Assembly: GCF_013409005.1 (NCBI RefSeq)
Contig: NZ_JACBZO010000001.1
Location: forward strand, 1,736,001 to 1,800,000
Reading direction: 5' to 3'
Origin: Demequina lutea
GTDB taxonomy: Bacteria > Actinomycetota > Actinomycetes > Actinomycetales > Demequinaceae
DNA: 64,000 nucleotides
Position numbers and translations under genes: made by a program
In this document: positions 8,739 through 16,502 of the stretch, one piece after another
Position numbering within the stretch: position 1 is the stretch's first letter
How the letters are laid out: each line of letters starts with the position of its first letter
Notes under the pieces: model-generated
Database searches by the model: none
The model's input: the letters and a program-made list of their open reading frames with translations, nothing else
What the model was told of the DNA's origin: nothing

Positions 8739-10451
8739 TCAGTCATAGACGGCCTCAAGCATCCAACGCCCCTGGTGAAGGGCGATCAGCAGCGCGGGGC
8801 CACTGTTCCCGGCGTCGTCGCGCAACGCGACCTGCAGGAATGCTCGCCGTGAGGCCTCTGACGACCACCAGCGCTCGACAATGGGCCATGGGCCCGCCCA
8901 CGCCTCAACGGGAAGAGGCGTCCCCCACACCGGCCCGTCGCTGCCTCCCACGTGACCGGACGACGGGTGACGATGCGCGGCTCGAGCCACCCTGTCCCCT
9001 GGGTTCGCCTGCAGCCGCACCCACGTGGGAGGGGCGCTCACTGCGAGCCTCCTGTCCACCCGCACAGGACTCCCGCCCGCATCGAGAACGTGAATCTCGA
9101 GCGGAGACGCGAGGACCGTCGCGGGGGCGGGGTCGGGAACGCGGCCTGGCCACGGATGGCTGACTCGCCTCGCAGGCTCTCCCTCCTGTCCCCAGGCGAG
9201 AGCGTGAACCCTGTCGCGAGGTGTGCGGCCACCCTGCTCGCTCACGGCCAGCACGCCCTCGGGCCCCAACAGCCCCTGCAGCCTTTCCATGGCCCGATGC
9301 GCCCTGGCATCGGCGCCCGAGGTTCCTCCCCACAGGAACGACTGCTCGGCCCCGAGCGGCACCACGTCCTCGGCCGTGAGAGTCAGCGCCGTGAGCGGCG
9401 CGGGCTGCGGCGACGCCGTGCCTGTGCCAGTACCCGAAAGCCATCCCTCGAGCTGCCAACGCACCCTGTCCGCCATGTGCTTGGTGAAGGCCCCCGAGCG
9501 GCTTCCCACGTCGGTGCGCCACACCCGCACCAACTCGCCTCCCGTGACGGTCCTCGCCCCGATCCGCACGCGTGCGCATCTCGATGCGGCGGCCAACAAG
9601 GCAGCATCGAGTTGCCCCGCAACGTGGACTGCCACGAGCGCGAGCTGTTCGACCCTCTCGGCGGGTTCCTCGAACACATACTCGACGGCGATGTCTCCCT
9701 CGGCCCTACGCAATACGGGAGGCGCCACGTCCTCGCCCCTCGCCATGCGCTGCGCCCATGCGCCCACCTGTCCAAAGCGCGCCATGACATCGGCCGAGGG
9801 AAGCGCCGTGAAGTCCCCAAGCCTGGTCAGGCCGAGCCGCACTAGAACGCTGACGAGCTGCTCGACCTCGGCGCGCTGGGTGCGCTCCATCGTGGCGTGT
9901 ACCAAGGTGTCGACCGGCAAGGGTGCCAAAAAGTCGTGGGACTGACCCCGCCTAATCAGGGAGTTCGCTCTCGCGGCCATCACGGCGGCCAACAGACCGT
10001 CCGCGATGCCCACGGACGACTCGTAACCGGCCTCCTCCACCACTCGCGTCACGAGCGCCTCCGCAAGCGCCTCCTCGGAGCCGTGAAAGCGCGCAGCCCC
10101 CTCCGAGGGAATCATGAGTAGCCCTGGACGCGATATCTCCACCCCAGACACCACGTTCTCCGCCGCCGCGGCGACGGCCTCGAACTCACGGGCATCGCGA
10201 CCCTCGTCATGAGAAAGGATCGTGAGCTCCGGACAGGCCCGCTGCGCCAGGCGTTTACGCATCCCGCGACGCACCCCCGCCGCTCGGGCCGCCGCAGAGA
10301 CGGCGAGCATCCCCTTTCCGTGCAGTACTGCGGCGGGGGCATCGGCCCCCATGCCCGCTTGCGCCATGGCAGCAACCACTGGCCAGTCGGGCACCCACAG
10401 GACGACGCGGCGCACGGTGGCGACCGTCGCATCGCGCAAAGGGACTCTCAT
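8739..10451 (-). CDS. imuB: Y-family polymerase-like mutasome adaptor ImuB
   Basis: A 570-residue protein related to DinB/UmuC but lacking the catalytic residues: the first motif reads LWVPDWPVVA (residues 18-27) instead of the DxDxFFA metal site, and the SxDE motif is missing (ISRPGLLMIPSEGAARF near residues 105-122). This is typical of ImuB, which does not synthesise DNA but links DnaE2 to the sliding clamp. A likely clamp-binding motif, QSFLW, is at residues 370-374. The ATG overlaps the imuA' stop (ATGA), so the two are translationally coupled. It is the middle gene of the SOS operon. The C-terminal third is Arg/Pro-rich, as expected for a region that binds partners. Confidence 0.93.
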   Translation of the reverse strand: MRVPLRDATVATVRRVVLWVPDWPVVAAMAQAGMGADAPAAVLHGKGMLAVSAAARAAGVRRGMRKRLAQRACPELTILSHDEGRDAREFEAVAAAAENVVSGVEISRPGLLMIPSEGAARFHGSEEALAEALVTRVVEEAGYESSVGIADGLLAAVMAARANSLIRRGQSHDFLAPLPVDTLVHATMERTQRAEVEQLVSVLVRLGLTRLGDFTALPSADVMARFGQVGAWAQRMARGEDVAPPVLRRAEGDIAVEYVFEEPAERVEQLALVAVHVAGQLDAALLAAASRCARVRIGARTVTGGELVRVWRTDVGSRSGAFTKHMADRVRWQLEGWLSGTGTGTASPQPAPLTALTLTAEDVVPLGAEQSFLWGGTSGADARAHRAMERLQGLLGPEGVLAVSEQGGRTPRDRVHALAWGQEGEPARRVSHPWPGRVPDPAPATVLASPLEIHVLDAGGSPVRVDRRLAVSAPPTWVRLQANPGDRVARAAHRHPSSGHVGGSDGPVWGTPLPVEAWAGPWPIVERWWSSEASRRAFLQVALRDDAGNSGPALLIALHQGRWMLEAVYD

Positions 10452-11149
10452 GCGGCACCCGTTCCAAGCGCCCTGTCTTCCAAGGTTGCGAGCCTGACGG
10501 CGGCTCCGACCCTCACCGACTGGGTGTCCACGTCAAGGCAGACAACGACCCGCCTGGCGGTCCCCGTCGACCGGCCGGTGACCGCCACGGTCATGTCCCG
10601 CTCGCGCAGCCGGCCCTCGCCCGCGCCAAGGCCACACCATCTGACCCCGTCTACTGTCAGTTGGATGTGAGCCCCAGGCCATCGACCCGCAGCCACCACC
10701 ACGCAGCCGCTTTCCCTGGCGCGCGCGGCCAACCGCCTGCGATCGGCATCAGAAATGGCGAGCCCCTGGCCCACCATCACCACGTCCACGTCGTCGATGC
10801 ATACACCCAGCGTGGCGGGCGCTTGAACTCCCGGATACGGGATAAGCGCCACTCGAGCCAGGTCGATGCCGCGCCGCGCCGCCGCGAGCACGCCCACATT
10901 CGGCATCCCCACCATCGCCGTCCACGCACCATCCAGGGAAGCTCGCGCCACAAGGGCAAGCACAAGCGACGTGGAACCCTCAACCGCGATGACCTGCCCC
11001 TTGCGTAGGCCGCGAGGTAAGAGCGGAACGAGAGCGTCGTCAAGCGCGAGGAGGGGCCCTTCCGTCGCCTCGCGGTCGGCACCCATACGGGTTTCGACCG
11101 CTCTCAAGGCGGCGCGGGCGGCGGCCAGGCGAGTCCCTTGCGTCTCCAC
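10448..11149 (-). CDS. imuA': ImuA'-type RecA-like mutasome protein
   Basis: A 233-residue protein distantly related to RecA/SulA, the first gene of the imuA'-imuB-dnaE2 operon, needed for damage-induced mutagenesis. The Walker-like region reads AVEGSTSLVLALVARA instead of a normal GxxxxGKT loop, as is usual for ImuA'. The open frame extends up to 11251, but that would place the LexA box (11201-11216) inside the gene. A GTG at 11147-11149 has a perfect GGGAGGTGATC ribosome site 5 nt upstream, so I place the start there; the protein then begins with ETQGTRLAAARAAL. Upstream ATG codons at 11200 and beyond lack a ribosome site. Identity rests mainly on operon context plus overall similarity. Confidence 0.88.
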   Translation of the reverse strand: METQGTRLAAARAALRAVETRMGADREATEGPLLALDDALVPLLPRGLRKGQVIAVEGSTSLVLALVARASLDGAWTAMVGMPNVGVLAAARRGIDLARVALIPYPGVQAPATLGVCIDDVDVVMVGQGLAISDADRRRLAARARESGCVVVAAGRWPGAHIQLTVDGVRWCGLGAGEGRLRERDMTVAVTGRSTGTARRVVVCLDVDTQSVRVGAAVRLATLEDRALGTGAA

Positions 11150-11200
11150 GATCACCTCCCAAGCGGTCGCTGACAGGGCGGCGGAGAACCCGCACGCCAT

Positions 11201-11216
11201 TCGAACACTTGTTCGA
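11201..11216. promoter_or_regulatory. LexA operator (SOS box)
   Basis: TCGAACACTTGTTCGA is a perfect 6-4-6 inverted repeat (TCGAAC/GTTCGA) and matches the actinobacterial LexA consensus. It lies 52 bp upstream of the imuA' GTG start. DNA damage should relieve LexA repression and induce imuA'-imuB-dnaE2. Confidence 0.93.
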
Positions 11217-11413
11217 TTCTGCCATGGATGGCGGACATGCGCGAGACCCACTCAGTCCGCATCCGTCACACGTCAGTACTCCGCCGACCGCCCCGTATCA
11301 ATCCGATATCATGGGAGCAGAAGCGCTCCCTCGGGCTTGGCCACGGCTGTGCCTGCCTGGGCCGCAAAAGCCAACGTTGAGCACGTTTCACCACGCCACG
11401 AGAGGAGCGGGCC

Positions 11414-12049
11414 ATCAGCCTCGCTACCATTCCCGACGCCCTCGAGGCACTTAAAGAGGGACGCCCCGTCATCGTCGTCGACGATGAGGACCGCGAAAAC
11501 GAGGGCGACATCGTGCTGGCCGCCCAGTACGCCACTCAGGAGTGGATTGCGTGGACCGTGCGCGTGTCCTCGGGTTTCATCTGCGCACCTCTCACGAACG
11601 AGATTGCCGACCGGTTGGCGCTGCCTCCCATGGTCGAACACAACGAAGACCCTCGCGGGACCGCGTACACCGTCACGGTGGATGCAGCGAACCGCCTCAC
11701 GACCGGCATCAGTGCGGCCGACCGCGCCAACACGCTTCGTATCCTGGCCGACCCCACGTCAACGCCAAGCGCCCTCACCAGGCCGGGACACATCGTGCCC
11801 TTGCGCGCGGTCGACGGGGGAGTCCTTGTGAGGAACGGCCACACCGAGGCGGCCATCGATTTGTTGTTGCTTGCCGGGCTGGAACCCGCAGCGGCGATTT
11901 GCGAGGTGGTCGGCGACGACGGTGAGATGCTCCGCCTCGAGGGGCTTCTCGCTCTCGGCGAGCGCGACGACGTTCCCGTCATTGCGATCAAAGACCTCGT
12001 CGACTGGCTCATCGCGGCACGCGACGGTGTCGCCGCAGTTTCCGCCTAG
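11414..12049 (+). CDS. ribB: 3,4-dihydroxy-2-butanone-4-phosphate synthase, monofunctional, with an ATC start
   Basis: Makes the four-carbon precursor of riboflavin from ribulose 5-phosphate. The acidic active-site loop DDEDRENEGD is at residues 23-32 and the catalytic histidine lies in GHTEAAIDLL. The protein is 211 residues and lacks the GTP cyclohydrolase II half found in many actinobacterial RibBA fusions. The frame is closed by a TGA at 11378-11380, and no ATG, GTG or TTG occurs before the conserved loop; the first GTG (11513) would delete the active site. The only sensible start is ATC at 11414, preceded by GAGAGGAG at 6 nt, and the encoded ISLATIP aligns with the usual MSLATIP. No FMN riboswitch is visible upstream. 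The ATC is either a rare start codon or a base error. Confidence 0.9.
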   Translation: MSLATIPDALEALKEGRPVIVVDDEDRENEGDIVLAAQYATQEWIAWTVRVSSGFICAPLTNEIADRLALPPMVEHNEDPRGTAYTVTVDAANRLTTGISAADRANTLRILADPTSTPSALTRPGHIVPLRAVDGGVLVRNGHTEAAIDLLLLAGLEPAAAICEVVGDDGEMLRLEGLLALGERDDVPVIAIKDLVDWLIAARDGVAAVSA

Positions 12050-12083
12050 AAATTCAACCTCGCGAAACCCTGCACAGCATTAC

Positions 12084-12098
12084 CTCACGCGATGTGAG
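12084..12098. promoter_or_regulatory. short palindrome upstream of the rbsD-like gene, possible operator
   Basis: CTCAC-GCGAT-GTGAG is a 5-bp inverted repeat about 50 bp upstream of the rbsD-like start. It could be an operator for a sugar-responsive regulator, but no regulator gene is nearby and an inverted repeat of this length can arise by chance. Confidence 0.25.
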
Positions 12099-12149
12099 TG
12101 CGAGGACAATGGGTCATGTCCACGACGATGGCGATGAAGGCAGGCCGGC

Positions 12150-12590
12150 ATGCTCAAGGGAATCGACCCCGTGCTCCACGGAGAGCTCTTGCACATCCTG
12201 GACGACATGGGTCACGGTGACCAACTCCTGCTCGTCGATCGCAACTACCCGGCCGCAGCATCGGGCAAGCCCGTCTTGAGGCTGGGCGAAATTGGGGTGG
12301 AGCGCGCGGCCCGCGCCATCTTGAGCGTCATGCCTTTGGATACGTTCCTTGACCACCCGCTCGAGCGCATGGAGGTCGACGGCGACCCCTCAATCGTCGC
12401 ACCCGTACAGGCGGCCGTTCTTGAGATCGCGCGCGCTCACCACCCCGAGCCCCTCGAGTTCGGCATCGTGCCGCGATTGTGGTTCTATGAACGCGCCAAG
12501 GAGGTCTTCGCCGTGGTTCACACGCTGGAGGACCAACCGTATGGTTGCTTCATCCTGCACAAGGGCGTCATCTTCCCCGACGCCCCGTAG
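12150..12590 (+). CDS. RbsD/FucU-family sugar mutarotase
   Basis: A 146-residue member of the RbsD/FucU family, which interconverts sugar anomers (ribose pyranase or fucose mutarotase). The family signature MGHGDQLLLVDRNYP is at residues 20-34 and includes the catalytic histidine (His22). The C-terminal segment, ending GVIFPDAP, is also typical. The FucU type is suggested by length and by the RLWFYERAKEVFAVV motif, the RbsD type by the ribokinase gene that follows; these cannot be separated by eye. It is preceded by ribB (about 100 bp) and followed by rbsK in the same direction. Confidence 0.88.
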   Translation: MLKGIDPVLHGELLHILDDMGHGDQLLLVDRNYPAAASGKPVLRLGEIGVERAARAILSVMPLDTFLDHPLERMEVDGDPSIVAPVQAAVLEIARAHHPEPLEFGIVPRLWFYERAKEVFAVVHTLEDQPYGCFILHKGVIFPDAP

Positions 12591-12753
12591 CCGCCACGTC
12601 TGGGCGTCAGTCACCCTCAACTAGCCGGTGAGCAGTCCCTAGGTCGGTGATCAGCACGTCGATCCACCCGCCCAAGGCGGCGCCTCGAATCGCATCAAGC
12701 TTTCGCCCATGTCAAGGCGGCGCGGTGTCAATACAGAGGAAAATGGGTAACGA

Positions 12754-13680
12754 ATGAATACCGATCCACGGACCGACTCGCTATTCACGCGCGGGCCGCT
12801 GATCGTCCTCGGCACGGTCAACCGCGACCACGTAGTGTTCGTCGACCTCCACCCGCTGCCCGGCCAGACCATCCTTGGCCACTCCTACGAGACGGGGACG
12901 GGCGGCAAGGGCTCAAATCAGGCCGTTTCCGCAGCTCGCGCCGGCGCCGCCGTGACCTTTGTGTCCGCCGTGGGCGACGACTCCGCAGGAGCCGAGCTGC
13001 TCGCAGACCTGGCCGCCAAGGGCGTCAACGTTTCACACGTGACGCGCGTCGATGGCCAGCCAAGCGGCGTGGCGCTCATCACGGTTTCGGCCGACGGCGA
13101 GAATTCGATCATCGTGGCCCCTGGCGCAAGCGCGTCACTGGATCCCGCACTGGTGAGCGGCACCGTCGCCGACCTGGTGGAGCCCGGATCCGTCCTCCTC
13201 ACACAACTGGAGCTTCCGCTGCCAGTGGTCGAACGGGCATGCTTGGTCGCGCACGAGCGGGGTGCGCGAGTCGTATTGAACCTGTCCCCCATGCAGCCAG
13301 TCGCCGAGGCCGTGTTGGCCGCTTGTGACCCGCTCATCGTCAACGCGGGTGAGGCCGCCACACTTGCGGAGTCCCGGTGCGAGTCCGTCCAAGACGCTCA
13401 TGATGTCGCCCAGGCACTCGCGGCGCGTTGCCGTTCCGTCGTTGTGACCCTTGGGGGCGACGGTGCGGTCGTGGCCGATGGCGCCCCTGCAAGGCACTTT
13501 CCTGGTGAGACGGTTCCCGTGGTCGACACCACCGGAGCTGGGGACTCGTTCGCGGGGGCCCTCGCCGCGGCACTGGTCGCAGGCGCCGGGCTCGACGACG
13601 CGGTCAGGAGTGGAATTCAAGCAAGTGCGCTGACCGTCCAGCATGTCGGAGCACAGCCTCCCGAGGATTGGCGTCCTTAA
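12754..13680 (+). CDS. rbsK: ribokinase (PfkB family)
   Basis: A 308-residue PfkB-family sugar kinase that phosphorylates D-ribose to ribose 5-phosphate using ATP. The first PfkB signature, GTGGKGSNQA, lies near residue 50 and the second, DTTGAGDSF, near residue 260 with the catalytic aspartate. The sequence NAGEA stands where the family usually has an Asn-x-x-Glu magnesium site. The start ATG has GAGGAAAA about 10 nt upstream. A 163-bp gap separates it from the rbsD-like gene and holds no obvious terminator, so the three genes ribB, rbsD-like and rbsK may form one unit. The substrate assignment is by family; other sugars or nucleosides are possible. Confidence 0.88.
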   Translation: MNTDPRTDSLFTRGPLIVLGTVNRDHVVFVDLHPLPGQTILGHSYETGTGGKGSNQAVSAARAGAAVTFVSAVGDDSAGAELLADLAAKGVNVSHVTRVDGQPSGVALITVSADGENSIIVAPGASASLDPALVSGTVADLVEPGSVLLTQLELPLPVVERACLVAHERGARVVLNLSPMQPVAEAVLAACDPLIVNAGEAATLAESRCESVQDAHDVAQALAARCRSVVVTLGGDGAVVADGAPARHFPGETVPVVDTTGAGDSFAGALAAALVAGAGLDDAVRSGIQASALTVQHVGAQPPEDWRP

Positions 13681-13737
13681 CGGCCCCCAGTATCGTGATT
13701 GAGCCCCAGCCACTGAGTCCGTCGCCCCCGGAGCGGC

Positions 13738-14538
13738 CTAGCGGCGGCGCAGCTCCCACACGGCGACGGCCGATGCCGCAGCCACGTTCAGAGAGTCCAC
13801 TCCCCCAGCCATGGGGATAGTGACCACGTGATCCGCTGCGGACAGGGCGGCGTGTGACAACCCGTCGCCTTCGGTCCCCATAACGAGTGCGACCCGCTCG
13901 TGGCCCGCCCCCGCGAAGTCCGCCAGGGACACCGCATCGTCGGCCAGCGCCAAGGCTGCGACGGTGAATCCGGCATCGCGCAATTCGTCCAGAGCAGCGG
14001 GCCACGGCTCGACGCGAGTCCACGGCACCTGAAACACGGTGCCCATGGAGACCTTCACGGATCGCCGGTATAGCGGGTCGGCGCATGTGGGCGAGACGAG
14101 AATGGCATCCGCCCCCAGGCCCGCAACGGACCGGAAAATCGCGCCCACATTGGTGTGGTCCACGATGCCCTCGAGCACCACGACGAGCCGGGCACCCCTG
14201 ACGATGTCTTCCACCGAGGCGAGCTCGGGGCGATGCATCGCCGCTAGGGCTCCGCGATGGACGTCGTAGCCGGTCACGGACTCGAGCACCTCAGCGGGGG
14301 CCACGTAGATGGGGGTATCAGCGTCAACCAGCGATTCGACCGACTCAAGCCAGCGTTCGGTGACCAGGAGGGACCGCGGCCGATGGCCGCCGGCGAGAGC
14401 CCTCGAGATGACCTTCGCGCCCTCCGCCATGTACAGGCCCGCGGCCGGCTCGATGCGGCGCCTCAACGCGACGTCGGTGAGCCCGCGATAGTCGGCGAGC
14501 CGCTCGTCGGCGGGATCGGTCACTTTGATCACGGGCAC
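13738..14538 (-). CDS. TrmH/SpoU-family RNA 2'-O-methyltransferase
   Basis: A 266-residue SAM-dependent methyltransferase that modifies a ribose 2'-hydroxyl in tRNA or rRNA. The three SpoU motifs are present: NVGAIFR, LVMGTEGDGL and IPMAGGVDSLNVAAASAVAVWE at the C terminus, which forms the trefoil knot that binds SAM. The N-terminal part has the substrate-binding fold of the family. The open frame begins at 14598, but the extra 20 residues have no ribosome site and look non-homologous; the GTG at 14538 with GGGAGA about 9 nt upstream is preferred. The exact target nucleotide is unknown. It converges on rbsK (57 bp between stops). Confidence 0.85.
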   Translation of the reverse strand: MPVIKVTDPADERLADYRGLTDVALRRRIEPAAGLYMAEGAKVISRALAGGHRPRSLLVTERWLESVESLVDADTPIYVAPAEVLESVTGYDVHRGALAAMHRPELASVEDIVRGARLVVVLEGIVDHTNVGAIFRSVAGLGADAILVSPTCADPLYRRSVKVSMGTVFQVPWTRVEPWPAALDELRDAGFTVAALALADDAVSLADFAGAGHERVALVMGTEGDGLSHAALSAADHVVTIPMAGGVDSLNVAAASAVAVWELRRR

Positions 14539-14590
14539 CGCACCAGTCTCCCAGCCTCGAAGCCCGCAGCGCGACGCCCCCCATGCGCAG

Positions 14591-14747
14591 TGGCTCAATT
14601 CGTACCGGATTTGAGGCTCGTGCGACCCAAGGTGGTCGAATCTGTACCGCAGCCGGTGAGACCCAAGCTCTGAGGCCTCCGGCTAAGCGGTACGAATTCA
14701 GCCACCAGCGGGTGGAATGCGCCGTGACACGGTACGGATCAAGCCAT
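14591..14747. repeat. three related 17-nt elements around a 157-nt non-coding region
   Basis: TGGCTCAATTCGTACCG at 14591-14607 is matched in inverse orientation at 14688-14704 (one mismatch in 17) and again, more weakly, at 14731-14747 (three mismatches). The spacer also contains two similar segments built on GAGACCCAAG/GCGACCCAAG. It lies between the SPFH gene terminator and the trmH start, upstream of trmH. It could fold as an RNA hairpin with a long loop, or mark a small mobile or recombination element. No protein is encoded. Confidence 0.6.
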
Positions 14748-14763
14748 TTGCAGGAACGACGAA

Positions 14764-14786
14764 GGGCCCCCGGTTTCTGGGGGCCC
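14764..14786 (-). terminator. rho-independent terminator of the nfeD-SPFH operon
   Basis: A strong hairpin with 8-bp GC arms (GGGCCCCC/GGGGGCCC) and a 7-nt loop starts 20 bp after the SPFH stop. On the minus strand it is followed by TTCGTCGTTCC. Confidence 0.75.
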
Positions 14787-14806
14787 CGCGCCGTTCGGTA
14801 TGGTGC

Positions 14807-15886
14807 TTAGCCTGGCTGTTGACCCTTCGAGACGTTTGGGTCGAACGTTGCACCACTAGCGGAACCGGCCGACTCCGCGTCAGCGCTCACGCTCTCCGCC
14901 ATGCGGCGCGCCTCTTCGAGGGCAACGCGTGGATCGGTGAGAACGTTAGTGAGCGGGGTCCTGCGCTTGGCGCGCTCGGGGTCACGGTTGAGGGGCTCAG
15001 GCTCTTCCGCGCCACCGAAGCCTGCGGCGACCGCCTTGAGCGCACCCGTGAACTCTGTGGGCACGAACCAGATCTTGTTCGAGTCCGTCTTGGCAATTTC
15101 GGGCAGCATCTGCAGGTACTGGTACGCGAGCAGCTTGCTGTCGGCGTCACCCTCGTGGATCGCGTCGAACACCTGCAAAATGGCGCGAGCCTCGCCCTCT
15201 GCACGCAGAATCTTGGACTGCGCGTCACCCTCGGCCATGAGGATCGCGGACTGCTTCTCGCCCTCGGCCATGAGGATCGCGGACTGCTTGACGCCCTCCG
15301 CGGTCAGGATCGCGGCACGTCGGTCACGCTCGGCGCGCATCTGCTTCTCCATCGAGTCCTTGATCGAGACCGGCGGCTCGATGGCCTTGATCTCGACGCG
15401 GTTCACGCGGATACCCCACTTGCCTGTCGCCTCGTCAAGCACTCCGCGCAAATGGCCGTTGATGTGGTCGCGGCCGGTGAGCGCCTGCTCAAGGTCCATG
15501 GTGCCGACGATGTTACGCAGAGTCGTGGCCGTGAGCTGTTCGACACCGATCCAGTAGTTGGCGATCTCGTAGACAGCCGCGCGGGCGTCGGTGACCTGCA
15601 GATAGATGACCGAGTCGATGTCGACCACCAGGTTGTCAGACGTGATGACCGACTGAGGCGGAGTGGGATACACCTGCTCCTTGAGGTCGACCTGAGCGCG
15701 CACTCTGTCGAGGAACGGCACCAGAAGGTGAAGTCCCGCGTCAAGCGTGCGGCTATACCGGCCGAGGCGCTCAACGAGGTAGGCCTTGGTCTGGCGCACG
15801 ACCACGATGGATCGGGCGATGGCCGAGATCACAAAGATCGCGACTATACCCAGAACGACGAGTCCTGCTATTTGTACCGGCGTCAT
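14807..15886 (-). CDS. SPFH/Band 7 (stomatin/QmcA-type) membrane protein
   Basis: A 359-residue protein with one N-terminal membrane helix (residues 6-26), the SPFH domain (from about VVVRQTKAYLVERLGRY to residue 190) and a long coiled-coil in which ILMAEG repeats four times (SAILMAEGEKQ type). The C-terminal tail is polar. Such proteins form large membrane-bound rings that organise membranes and control proteases. The open frame extends further upstream to 16003 but that part is an Arg-rich shadow of nfeD; the ATG at 15886 overlaps the nfeD stop (ATGA) and has GGAGAA upstream. The NfeD-SPFH pairing is conserved and suggests that the two act as a complex. Confidence 0.92.
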   Translation of the reverse strand: MTPVQIAGLVVLGIVAIFVISAIARSIVVVRQTKAYLVERLGRYSRTLDAGLHLLVPFLDRVRAQVDLKEQVYPTPPQSVITSDNLVVDIDSVIYLQVTDARAAVYEIANYWIGVEQLTATTLRNIVGTMDLEQALTGRDHINGHLRGVLDEATGKWGIRVNRVEIKAIEPPVSIKDSMEKQMRAERDRRAAILTAEGVKQSAILMAEGEKQSAILMAEGDAQSKILRAEGEARAILQVFDAIHEGDADSKLLAYQYLQMLPEIAKTDSNKIWFVPTEFTGALKAVAAGFGGAEEPEPLNRDPERAKRRTPLTNVLTDPRVALEEARRMAESVSADAESAGSASGATFDPNVSKGQQPG

Positions 15887-16332
15887 AGCGACGTGTTCTC
15901 CTTTGCTGGGGCGACGATTGCCATCGCTCCGTCGATTTTGACGACGACGACGTCGGCGCCTTCGGGAATAACGTCGGCGCCCTCTTCGATGCGCGCCGAC
16001 CACACCTCTCCGCGCAACTTGACGCGACCGCCAGTGGCGGTCACGTCATCGAGCGCCTTGGCGTGCATGGTGACGAGCGCCGCCGAGTTGGTCTCGACGA
16101 ATGCGACCCCACGCTTGCGCATCGAGCGCAACAACCACGGCCGCAAGGCGAATAGCAACAGCGATGCGACGACGCAAGCGACGACAACCGCGAGGAGGAT
16201 CGGACCGTTCAGGAGCATCACCGTGCCTCCGGCGAGCGCGCCACCCGCAAGCATGAGCAACGTGAGGTCGAGCGTGAAAATCTCGAAAACACCCAACGCC
16301 GCAGCCACGATGAACCACCACATGAATTCCAT
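15883..16332 (-). CDS. NfeD-like membrane protein
   Basis: A 149-residue protein of the short NfeD type (no serine-protease domain). It has three or four predicted helices in residues 1-70, followed by a soluble beta-rich OB-fold domain (RVKLRGEVWSARIEEGADVIPEGADVVVVKIDG). The ATG has AGGGAGAA 5-6 nt upstream. Its stop overlaps the SPFH gene start by 4 bp, so they are co-translated. It probably anchors or partners the SPFH protein in membrane quality control; the function is inferred from the pairing. Confidence 0.9.
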   Translation of the reverse strand: MEFMWWFIVAAALGVFEIFTLDLTLLMLAGGALAGGTVMLLNGPILLAVVVACVVASLLLFALRPWLLRSMRKRGVAFVETNSAALVTMHAKALDDVTATGGRVKLRGEVWSARIEEGADVIPEGADVVVVKIDGAMAIVAPAKENTSL

Positions 16333-16502
16333 GGGTTCTCCCTTCTCATATCAACCTAGCAGGGCGATTCGGGGCGCGCATCGGCCGTGCGAATGACGTC
16401 CTTACCCGGCAATAGTCCCTGCGATGGACTCCACGAATGAGGGTCGCGTCAGGCAGCTCGGATTCGGCCCTCAGCGGGTCCTTTACACGCCGATACGACT
16501 CG

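Noticed and set aside
11150..11251. Upstream extension of imuA'
   Set aside because: It would place the LexA box in the coding region, and there is no ribosome site; the GTG at 11149 with a strong ribosome site is better.
11217..11413. FMN riboswitch upstream of ribB
   Set aside because: The conserved FMN element segments are absent and there is no matching fold that I can see.
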